Shown piece by piece: positions 1 to 5,890 of a DNA stretch of 7,242 nt. The notes under the pieces were generated by a model. It made no database searches, had not been told where the DNA came from, and was given only the letters and a program-made list of their open reading frames with translations. This DNA comes from an uncultured Pseudomonadota bacterium (GTDB taxonomy: Bacteria; Pseudomonadota; Gammaproteobacteria; Burkholderiales; SG8-39). The DNA is taken from NCBI GenBank assembly GCA_903909415.1, contig CAIVVS010000272.1, forward strand, positions 1 through 7,242, written 5' to 3'. The translations under genes and the position numbers were made by a program. The first letter of the stretch is position 1. Each line of letters starts with the position of its first letter.

Positions 1-866
1 CCGTAGACGAGCACCTCCAGGTCGCCGAACGAACGCAGCAGTTCGGGCAGCGCCGTGAAGATCACCGCGCCCAGGAAGGCGCCCCAGTAGTTGCCGGTGC
101 CGCCCAGGGCCACCATGACCACGAGCATGGTCGAGGCCATGAAGTCGAAGGTCTCGGGGGACACAAAGGTGTTGTGGTGCACGTACAGGCAGCCGGCCAC
201 CGCGGCGAACATCGCGCTGATCACGAACACGATCAGCTTGTGCCGGTGCACGTCGATGCCCATGCAGGAAGCGCCCACCTCGGCTCCCGCGAGCGCGCGC
301 AGCGCGCGGCCGGTGCGCGAGTCGAGCAGGTTCAGCATCAGCAGCATGCACGCGCCGGTCACGGCGAGCGCGAAATAGTAGAACGGCACGTCCTTCGCGA
401 GGCTGTAGCCGAACAGCGAGTAGCTGGGAACGTTCACCAGCCCGTTGGGCCCGCCGGTGAGGTCGCGCAGCTCGACGAACAGCACCGACGCGATTGCGTT
501 GAAGCCCAGTGTCGCCATGGCGAGGTAGTGCCCCCTAAGCTTGAGCGTGGGCCAGCCCACCAGCAGCGCGGTGGCCCCCGTGATGCCCAGTGCCGCGACC
601 AGGCCCAGCCAGGGGGACACGCCGTACTTGGCGGCGAGCACCCCGCTCACGTATGCGCCGATGCCGTAGAACGCCGCATGTGCTAGCGAAATCTGCCCGC
701 TGTAGCCCATGAGCAGGTTCAGGCTGGCGATCAGCAGCAGGTTCACCAGGAACTGGATCACCATGTTCAGGATGAAGGAGTTGGGCGCAAGCCAGGGCGC
801 GGCCAGCATCAGCAGCCCCAGCACCGCCAGCCCCTTGTAGGTCGCGCCCGTGATGCCGCCGTGCAT
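1..866 (-). CDS. livM: HAAT-family ABC transporter permease LivM-like (3' end cut by window edge)
   Basis: Inner-membrane permease of a branched-chain amino acid type (HAAT) ABC importer, expected to pair with the LivH-like protein just upstream. I translated it from ATG at 866; about 289 residues are visible and the frame is still open at position 1, so only a short C-terminal piece is missing. Seen: several hydrophobic membrane segments, the LivM-type block GYSGQISLAHAAFYGIGAY at residues 54-72, a TLKLRGHYLAMATLGF block near 107-122, and the cytoplasmic EAA-like coupling loop GRALRALAGAEVGASCMGI at about 186-204, which contacts the ATPase. The start lies 4 nt after the livH stop, with an AAGG Shine-Dalgarno (876-879) nine bases before the ATG, so translation is probably coupled to livH. 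The ligand cannot be read from the permease. livG and livF ATPase genes would be expected next, beyond position 1. Confidence 0.93.
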   Translation of the reverse strand, partial: MHGGITGATYKGLAVLGLLMLAAPWLAPNSFILNMVIQFLVNLLLIASLNLLMGYSGQISLAHAAFYGIGAYVSGVLAAKYGVSPWLGLVAALGITGATALLVGWPTLKLRGHYLAMATLGFNAIASVLFVELRDLTGGPNGLVNVPSYSLFGYSLAKDVPFYYFALAVTGACMLLMLNLLDSRTGRALRALAGAEVGASCMGIDVHRHKLIVFVISAMFAAVAGCLYVHHNTFVSPETFDFMASTMLVVMVALGGTGNYWGAFLGAVIFTALPELLRSFGDLEVLVY

Positions 867-870
867 GCTG

Positions 871-1755
871 CTACACCTTGGTGATCGACGCGCGGCCCAG
901 CAGGCCGGACGGGCGGTAGAACAGCAGGAACAGCAGTACCAGGAAGGCGACCGCGTCTTTGTACTTCGAGGAAATGAAAGCCGCCGAGAACGACTCCAGA
1001 AGCCCGAGAAGCAGGCCGCCCACCAGCGCGCCGGGCAGGTTGCCCAGGCCACCGAGCATCGCGGCGCTGAAGCCCTTGAAACCCAGAACCGTGCCGGCGT
1101 TGAATGATGTCAGCGTGATCGGGGTGATGATCACGCCGGCCACCGCCCCGACGAGCGCCGCAAGCATGAAGGACCACATCACCGTGCGCTGCACGTTGAT
1201 GCCGACGATGGCGGCGGCCTCGCGGTCGGCGGCGGCCGCCTTCATCGCCCGGCCCAGCAGCGTGCGCTCGAAGAAGAAGTGCACGCCGCCCATGACCGCA
1301 AACATCAGGCCGACGATCCACAGCGCCTGCGGGTGCAATGTCGCCCCGCCGATGGCAATCGGCTCGGTGCCGCTGAACGAAGGCAGGCTCATCGGCTGCT
1401 TGCCCAGGGCCAGCATCACCAGCGCCTTGGTGGTGATCGCGAACCCGATGGTAACCAGCGTGACGGTCATCGGCCCCGGCTCGCGCAGCGGATACACCGA
1501 CAGCCGCTCGGACAGCAGGCCGAGCAGGCCTACGCAGGCCACTGCCATCGGGACCAGCGCCGGCAGCGGCAGGTGCATGGTCTGGTGCAGCCAGGCCGCG
1601 ATCATGCCGCCCGCCATCACCCACTCGCCCTGGGCGAAGTTGATCGCGTCGGTCGACTTGAACACGATGTTGAAGCCGAGCGCGACCAGCGCGTAGATCG
1701 CGCCGGTCATGAGCCCGCCAAAGGCGAGCTGTAGCAGCAGGCTGCCGGTATCCAT
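871..1755 (-). CDS. livH: HAAT-family ABC transporter permease LivH-like
   Basis: Complete 294-residue inner-membrane permease, the usual length for LivH. Seen: hydrophobic segments through most of the chain, the LivH-type block INFAQGEWVMAGG at residues 38-50, the conserved REPGPMTVTLVTIGFAI region near 91-107, an EAA-like cytoplasmic loop around 168-190 (LLGRAMKAAAADREAAAIVGI), and the C-terminal GLGNLPGALVGGLLLGLLE block at 236-254. By family knowledge it forms the transmembrane channel with LivM and is driven by LivG/LivF. It follows the third ferritin-like gene by a 71-bp GC-rich gap and precedes livM by 4 nt. The Shine-Dalgarno before its ATG is weak (only a CCGGA-like stretch), so its translation level may differ from its neighbours. 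LivH membership is secure; the transported compound is not determined. Confidence 0.95.
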   Translation of the reverse strand: MDTGSLLLQLAFGGLMTGAIYALVALGFNIVFKSTDAINFAQGEWVMAGGMIAAWLHQTMHLPLPALVPMAVACVGLLGLLSERLSVYPLREPGPMTVTLVTIGFAITTKALVMLALGKQPMSLPSFSGTEPIAIGGATLHPQALWIVGLMFAVMGGVHFFFERTLLGRAMKAAAADREAAAIVGINVQRTVMWSFMLAALVGAVAGVIITPITLTSFNAGTVLGFKGFSAAMLGGLGNLPGALVGGLLLGLLESFSAAFISSKYKDAVAFLVLLFLLFYRPSGLLGRASITKV

Positions 1756-1826
1756 GTCCGGAGTCTAGCCGCGCGAGCGGGGCAGCGCGGCGCGCGCCCG
1801 GCGGGCGGCCGCGACCCAGCGCCGGA

Positions 1827-2786
1827 TCAAGCCGGCACCCGGGCGCGCGCCGAATGGTCGGCGACCTGGATGCCCAGCCGGGCGAGGTGGTCCCGCGCCT
1901 CGACGAGGAACTGCGATACGACAGCCGCTTCCTCGCCTGCGGTCATTGCGCCGAGCCCGGCTTCGCGGGTCACCGCGTCGGCGGTGACCACGTCGCGGGC
2001 CGTGTCGCCGGGAGCCAGCCACGCGCACACGTAGCCGGAGAACAGCAGGCCCTCAAGCGCCTGTTCGATCTCCGCCGCGATCTCGGCGCGCTGCGCGCCG
2101 TCCCAGGACGTTGCGCGTTCGGTGAGGTAGACCCAGCCGAAGGCCACGTGGCGTTCCTTGTCCTTGACCAGCCGCTTTAGGATGGCAGTGGCCACGGGAT
2201 CGGTGGCGTGGCGCAGGAAGCCGCGGTTCAGCTCCAGGTCCACGCCGTCCAGGATGGCCGAGTGCACCGCGATGTAGGCGTCCACGGAAATGCCCGGCTC
2301 GAACGCTTCCCGGTGGAAGTCCTGGTTGAACAGGCGGGAATAGCCCTCGTCGGCGGGGCGGTCCGAGTAGCCGCCGAGGACTTCGGCGAACCGCCAGCAG
2401 GATTCCGTGTGCCAGGCTTCCTCGCTGCCGCGGACCGTGAGGAACATCTTCGGGTCGCTCTCGCCGCCGTGCTCCAGGCAGAAGCGGATCAGGATGGCGG
2501 GCGTTTCGGGCAGGCCGCCGTATTCCGTCCACGCGCGCCGGCTCCATGACAGGGCGGCCGCTCGCAGTTGGGCCGGCGTGTAGGCGGCGCGCTCGAACTT
2601 GGCCCAGGGAATGTGCTTCTCCGGATCCCAGTGGGCGGCCTTGGCGTCGTGGTACAGGCCGCGGATGGTGTGGATCGCAGGTTCGAGGTGCAGCGGGAAA
2701 CGGCGCTCGACGAGCGGGCTGGCGCGGCGGCGGCGCGCGCGGCGCACCTGCGGGTCGTGGGCCTGGGCCGAGGTCATGGCGCTCAT
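1827..2786 (-). CDS. Ferritin-like protein A, divergent paralog with altered diiron motif
   Basis: A 319-residue protein homologous along its length to the two genes upstream (B and C) but much more diverged, roughly a third identical by eye. Shared blocks: WSRRAWTEYG (81-90), RFC (101-103), first ExxH at E123-H126, AFGW (215-218), GY...WLAP (251-259) and EAGLGA (275-280). Two predicted metal ligands differ: the third-helix Glu aligns with Asp180, and the second ExxH reads DKERH (209-213), so Lys210 sits where B has Glu197. It therefore probably binds metal differently or not at all. The N-terminus has an Arg-rich stretch (RRARRRRAS, 15-23) and the C-terminal tail differs from B/C. The ATG overlaps the stop of B by one base (TGATG), with a GGAGAA Shine-Dalgarno at 2792-2797; Met4 is an alternative start. 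No signal peptide, so cytosolic. It could be a non-catalytic partner of B/C or an enzyme with another metal arrangement; function unknown. Confidence 0.87.
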   Translation of the reverse strand: MSAMTSAQAHDPQVRRARRRRASPLVERRFPLHLEPAIHTIRGLYHDAKAAHWDPEKHIPWAKFERAAYTPAQLRAAALSWSRRAWTEYGGLPETPAILIRFCLEHGGESDPKMFLTVRGSEEAWHTESCWRFAEVLGGYSDRPADEGYSRLFNQDFHREAFEPGISVDAYIAVHSAILDGVDLELNRGFLRHATDPVATAILKRLVKDKERHVAFGWVYLTERATSWDGAQRAEIAAEIEQALEGLLFSGYVCAWLAPGDTARDVVTADAVTREAGLGAMTAGEEAAVVSQFLVEARDHLARLGIQVADHSARARVPA

Positions 2787-3712
2787 CAGAATTCTCCGGC
2801 GATCTTGGGGTGCGTGAACGGCTTCAGGGTGAACCCCCAGTCCCGCATCTTGCGGCGTATGCGCTTGATGCTCTTCACGAAAACGGGCTTCTCGACTTCC
2901 TCAACGGTGGCGCCCAGCCCCGCCTCGTAGGTCAGCCGGTCGGCCTGGGTCTCGGCCCGGGTGGCCGGCGTGTCCGGACCGAGCCATGCGCTGTGGTAGC
3001 CGTTGAGCTCCACCTTCTCGATCATGTTGACCACCGCGTCCTCCACGCCCTTGAGCTCGGCCGGCGACAGCTGCGGAACGCGCTTCTCCATGTAGGCCCA
3101 GCCGAACGCGCAGTGGCGCACTTCGTCGCGCATGATCAGCTGCAGGACGCGCTTGGCGACCGGGTCGCGCGTGATCCGGATAAGGTGGGCGAACACGTCG
3201 AAGGCGATCTCCTCCGCCGCGCAGACCAGGCTTGCGATGGTGGCTTCCAGCGGCATGTCCAGGTCCAGCGCCATCTTGCGCACGCCGTGCGTGGCCACCG
3301 AACCCTGGAAGGCGGTCTGCACCGGGGCGTCGATGTAGCCGCCGAGTTTCTCCGCCATCAGGTAGCAGACCTCCGCGTGGCGCGACTCCTCCTGGGTGCG
3401 CAGCGTGAAGAACAGGCGCATGTCGGGCTCGTGACGCTGCTGGCAGAAGCGGATCTGCAGAGCGGGGCTTTCCGATATCGCACCGTACTCGCCCCAGGCG
3501 CGCCGGCTCCAGTACATGCGCGCGGCCTGCCGCTGTTCCTCGCTGTACTGGCCAGGGTCCAGCCGGTCCCAGGGAACCGCCTTGAGCGGGTCCCACTGCT
3601 TCGCCGTGGCCTGCCGGTAGAGGTCGCGGATGCGCGGGATGCGCACGCCGAGGTCCAGCGGAAAACGCGATTCGGGAATGTCCAGCAACGAGGCGGATGC
3701 GGCGGTGCTCAT
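2786..3712 (-). CDS. Ferritin-like diiron protein B, putative oxygenase/oxidase
   Basis: A 308-residue soluble protein with the ferritin-like/ribonucleotide-reductase-like diiron carboxylate pattern. Seen: helix-A Glu candidates E75 (AWGEYG) or E81 (ISESPA), E109-S-R-H112 (EESRH), the E167/E168 pair (CAAEEIAF), and E197-V-R-H200 (DEVRH). The spacings of about 30 residues fit a four-helix bundle holding two irons. By family knowledge such proteins activate O2 to hydroxylate, desaturate or N-oxygenate small molecules, or store or oxidise iron. The ~300-residue length and the N-terminal LYRQATAKQWDP...VPWD block point to an oxygenase-type enzyme rather than a small ferritin. No signal peptide, so cytosolic. 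It lies 12 nt after gene C with an AGGAG Shine-Dalgarno (3718-3722), and its stop overlaps the start of A. I cannot assign a named family (AurF, BoxB and PaaA were considered), so the substrate is unknown. Confidence 0.9.
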   Translation of the reverse strand: MSTAASASLLDIPESRFPLDLGVRIPRIRDLYRQATAKQWDPLKAVPWDRLDPGQYSEEQRQAARMYWSRRAWGEYGAISESPALQIRFCQQRHEPDMRLFFTLRTQEESRHAEVCYLMAEKLGGYIDAPVQTAFQGSVATHGVRKMALDLDMPLEATIASLVCAAEEIAFDVFAHLIRITRDPVAKRVLQLIMRDEVRHCAFGWAYMEKRVPQLSPAELKGVEDAVVNMIEKVELNGYHSAWLGPDTPATRAETQADRLTYEAGLGATVEEVEKPVFVKSIKRIRRKMRDWGFTLKPFTHPKIAGEF

Positions 3713-3724
3713 GCGTGCTCCTGC

Positions 3725-4654
3725 TCAGATGGTACCGAGCTTGGGATGGGTGAAGGGCCGAAGGCTGAAGCCCCAGGGTTCCATCAGCCGGCGGATGCGC
3801 TGTACCGAGCTGATGAAGACCGGCTTCTGAAGCCGCTCGATGGTCGCGCCCAGGCCCGCTTCGTAGGTGATGCGGTCGGCCTCGATCTCCTCGCGGGCCT
3901 GTGCCGTGTCCGGTGCCAGCCAGCTCTCCTGGTAGCCGTTCAGGTAGACCTCGCCGATCATGAACTCGGTGGCGTCCTGCACGCGCTTGAGCTCCGCGGG
4001 CGACAGGTGGGGGATGCGGCTTTCCATGAAATGCCATCCCAGCGCGCAGTGGCGCACTTCATCGCGTGCGATCAGACGGAAGATCTTCTTCGCCGCCGCG
4101 TTGCGCGACACCTTGGCCACGTGGTGGATCATGTCGAAGGCCAGTTCCTCGGCGGCGCACACCAGGCTGGCGATGATCGCCTCCAGCGGCGTGTCGAGGT
4201 CCAAGGCCATTCGCCGAACGCCGTGCGTAGCGACGGCGCCCTGGAAAGCCGCGCGCTTGGGCTCCTGGATGTAGCCGCCGAGCTGCTCGGCGAACAGGTA
4301 CGAGACCTCCGCGTGGCGGGATTCCTCCTGGGTGCGCAGCGTGAAGAACAGACGCAGGTCGGGCGCCTGGCGCTCCTGGCAGAAGCGGATCTGCAGCGCG
4401 GGACTTTCCGAGATGGCGCCGTACTCGCTCCAGGCCCGGCGGCTCCAGTACATACGCGCCGCCAGGCGCTGTTCCTCGGAATAGTCCTCCGGGCGCAAGG
4501 TGTCCCAGGGAATCGCGGTGACCGGGTCCCATTGCTTGGCGGTGGCCAGCCTGTAGAGCTCCCGGACCTTCGGGATGCGAACGCCGAGGTCGAGGGGGAA
4601 CCTCGACTCGGACTGGTCCAGCAGGTTGCGGCCGGCGGCGATTTCGGCGCCCAT
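3725..4654 (-). CDS. Ferritin-like diiron protein C, putative oxygenase/oxidase
   Basis: A 309-residue soluble protein, close paralog of B: about 290 residues align without gaps at an offset of two, roughly two thirds identical by eye. The complete diiron pattern is present: E77 or E83 in helix A, E111-S-R-H114, the E169/E170 pair, and E199-V-R-H202. It also shares WSRRAW (70-75), RFC (90-92), the GYQESWLAPD block (240-249), the EAGLGA block (265-270) and the PFTHPK tail. Expected role, from the superfamily: O2-dependent oxidation of a small molecule in the cytosol, with electrons from a reductase not encoded in the window. It starts 10 nt after the binding-protein stop. There is no recognisable Shine-Dalgarno in that gap and no alternative upstream start, so translation probably relies on re-initiation by ribosomes finishing the binding protein. 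The two B/C copies could form a heteromer or differ in substrate. Confidence 0.9.
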   Translation of the reverse strand: MGAEIAAGRNLLDQSESRFPLDLGVRIPKVRELYRLATAKQWDPVTAIPWDTLRPEDYSEEQRLAARMYWSRRAWSEYGAISESPALQIRFCQERQAPDLRLFFTLRTQEESRHAEVSYLFAEQLGGYIQEPKRAAFQGAVATHGVRRMALDLDTPLEAIIASLVCAAEELAFDMIHHVAKVSRNAAAKKIFRLIARDEVRHCALGWHFMESRIPHLSPAELKRVQDATEFMIGEVYLNGYQESWLAPDTAQAREEIEADRITYEAGLGATIERLQKPVFISSVQRIRRLMEPWGFSLRPFTHPKLGTI

Positions 4655-4664
4655 GGACGGGCTG

Positions 4665-5834
4665 TCAGTAGTTGGCTAGGCGCCAGCCGCCGTTGCGCCA
4701 GTTGATGATCACCGCGTCGTCCTTGGTGAGGCCGGAATGGTTGGTCGGCGAGAAGGAGAACGCACCGCCTACGCCCTTGAAGTCCTTGAGGGACTCCAGC
4801 GCAGCGCGGACTTTTTCCTTGTCCTTGCCGCCGCGGGCGAGCACGTCGGCCGCCATGTAGATCGCGTCATAGGTCTGGGCGACGAACTGGTTGGGCTTGG
4901 TGCCGAAGCGCTTCTCGAAGCGGGCGGTCACGTCCGCGATGCGCTGCTTGAGCGGGTCGCTGGCGGGCAGGTCCGTGCCGACCGGGAACTTCTGCGACAA
5001 CAGGTCGATGCCCTCGGCTGCGCCTTCGGCCTGTTTCATGTAGCGGTCGTCGACGAAGCCGTAGCTGTGCATGATCACGCGGTCGCGCAGGCCCAGCTGC
5101 TGCGCCTGCTTGAGGAACACCACGCCCGCCGGGGTAATGGTCCAGCAGATGATGGCCTTGGCGTCGCTGGATTTGATCCGCGTGAGTTGAGCGGTGAGGT
5201 CGGTATCCGCGGGGTTGAACGTCTCGTACAGCACCTTCAGGCCGCGGCGCGGGGCAATCTTCTCGAGCTGCTCCTTGGCGCTCTGGCCGAAACCCGAGCT
5301 GTCGAACAGCAGTGCGATCGAGGTGATGCCGCGCTTGGCGAAGGAGTCCGCCGCGCGTTCGAGCACCTTGTCATCGTCCAGGGTGCTCTTGAAGGTCCAG
5401 CGCCGCTCGCTCACCGGGTTCACGATCTGCATGCTGCCTTCGGTGGAGATGAACGGCACCTGCGCCTTCTCGACCAGCGGCACCATCGCCAGGGCCAGTC
5501 CGCTGGCGTTTCCGCCGCCAACGATGATGTCCACCTTGTCCTGCTCGATCAGGCGGCGGGTCGAGGTCACCGCCTTGGTCGCCTGCGTCTCGGCGTCGTA
5601 GAACACCCATTCGATCTTCCGGCCGTTGATGCCACCCTTGGCGTTGATCTCCTCGATCGCCAGTTCCATGCCGCGCTTCATGTGGTCGCCGAGGAAGGCG
5701 CCGGGACCGGTCACCGACAGGATGGTGCCGATGCGGAACGGCTCGCCCGACTGGGCAAACGCGCCGGGAACGGCGAAGCCCGATACGGCTGCAATGACGG
5801 CGGCTGATAGCAGCTTCCTGCGGTGCGTGTTCAT
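4665..5834 (-). CDS. Periplasmic substrate-binding protein of the HAAT ABC transporter
   Basis: A 389-residue type-I periplasmic binding protein (Peripla_BP_6/LivK-like) that should deliver the ligand to the LivH/LivM permeases. Seen: a Sec signal peptide (MNTHRRK, a hydrophobic core, AFA/QS with cleavage after residue 27); a mature start EPFRIGTILSVTGPGAFLG; the family's EEINAKGGINGRKIEWVFYD at 61-80; the GGGNASGLALAMVPL ligand-loop region at 106-120; PFISTEG (127-133); and QFVAQTYDAIYMAADVL (316-332) in the C-lobe. I chose ATG at 5834 over the longer open frame from 5966, because 5834 gives a proper signal peptide and has a GAGGGAGA Shine-Dalgarno six bases upstream, while the 44-residue extension overlaps iclR and is Pro/Arg rich. 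It is the first gene of the transporter cluster, 10 nt before ferritin-like gene C. The ligand is unknown. The positions that bind the amino group in LivJ are not conserved, so an organic acid or aromatic compound is at least as likely as an amino acid. Confidence 0.93.
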   Translation of the reverse strand: MNTHRRKLLSAAVIAAVSGFAVPGAFAQSGEPFRIGTILSVTGPGAFLGDHMKRGMELAIEEINAKGGINGRKIEWVFYDAETQATKAVTSTRRLIEQDKVDIIVGGGNASGLALAMVPLVEKAQVPFISTEGSMQIVNPVSERRWTFKSTLDDDKVLERAADSFAKRGITSIALLFDSSGFGQSAKEQLEKIAPRRGLKVLYETFNPADTDLTAQLTRIKSSDAKAIICWTITPAGVVFLKQAQQLGLRDRVIMHSYGFVDDRYMKQAEGAAEGIDLLSQKFPVGTDLPASDPLKQRIADVTARFEKRFGTKPNQFVAQTYDAIYMAADVLARGGKDKEKVRAALESLKDFKGVGGAFSFSPTNHSGLTKDDAVIINWRNGGWRLANY

Positions 5835-5840
5835 GGCGTG

Positions 5841-5848
5841 TCTCCCTC
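5841..5848 (-). promoter_or_regulatory. Ribosome binding site deciding the binding-protein start
   Basis: Minus-strand GAGGGAGA lies six bases before the ATG at 5834. It is a strong Shine-Dalgarno and supports that start over the longer frame from 5966. Confidence 0.75.
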
Positions 5849-5869
5849 TTGGGTTGGATTGCGTCGGGT

Positions 5870-5890
5870 GCGGCGGTCTGCCGCTGTCAA
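5870..5890 (-). promoter_or_regulatory. Possible -35 element and small inverted repeat ahead of the transporter operon
   Basis: On the minus strand a perfect TTGACA (5885-5890) overlaps the iclR stop codon. It is followed at once by a five-base-arm inverted repeat, GCGGC-N5-GCCGC (5870-5884), that could fold as a hairpin or act as an operator. No credible -10 hexamer is found at a normal spacing (17 bases downstream reads CCGACG), and no T-run follows the hairpin. It is therefore neither a confident promoter nor an intrinsic terminator. The binding-protein cluster may be transcribed from here or by read-through from iclR. Confidence 0.25.

Larger units (their letters stand above)
2786..4654 (-). 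repeat. Tandem duplication: genes B and C as diverged direct repeats
   Basis: Genes C and B form two ~930-bp units in head-to-tail order that remain recognisably similar at the DNA level. A 29-bp stretch encoding part of the FFTLRTQEES region is identical at 3387-3415 and 4323-4351. The flanking segments (the region encoding QIRFCQ and WSRRAW, and the one encoding HAEV) also match with scattered substitutions. Differences are spread along the length, which fits an old duplication under selection rather than a recent one. The third paralog (A) is too diverged to align clearly at DNA level. Confidence 0.75.

Noticed and set aside
809..1624. A 271-codon minus-strand frame overlapping livH
   Set aside because: It lies in another frame of livH, is Arg/Gly/Ala-rich, and competes with an unambiguous permease.
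1756..1826. GC-rich 71-bp gap before livH, considered as a terminator or attenuator
   Set aside because: Several short GC stems are possible simply from composition, with no T-run and no promoter-like hexamers. I see nothing specific in it.
2546..4705. A 719-codon plus-strand open frame lying antisense to genes B and C
   Set aside because: It is fully antisense to two genes with clear conserved motifs. Its translation is Arg/Gly/Ala/Leu-rich with no recognisable domain, and it appears twice-repeated only because B and C are duplicates. High GC makes stop codons rare in this frame.
4737..5807. A 356-codon plus-strand open frame antisense to the binding-protein gene
   Set aside because: Low-complexity composition typical of a GC-rich shadow frame. 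The minus-strand protein has a signal peptide and clear family motifs.
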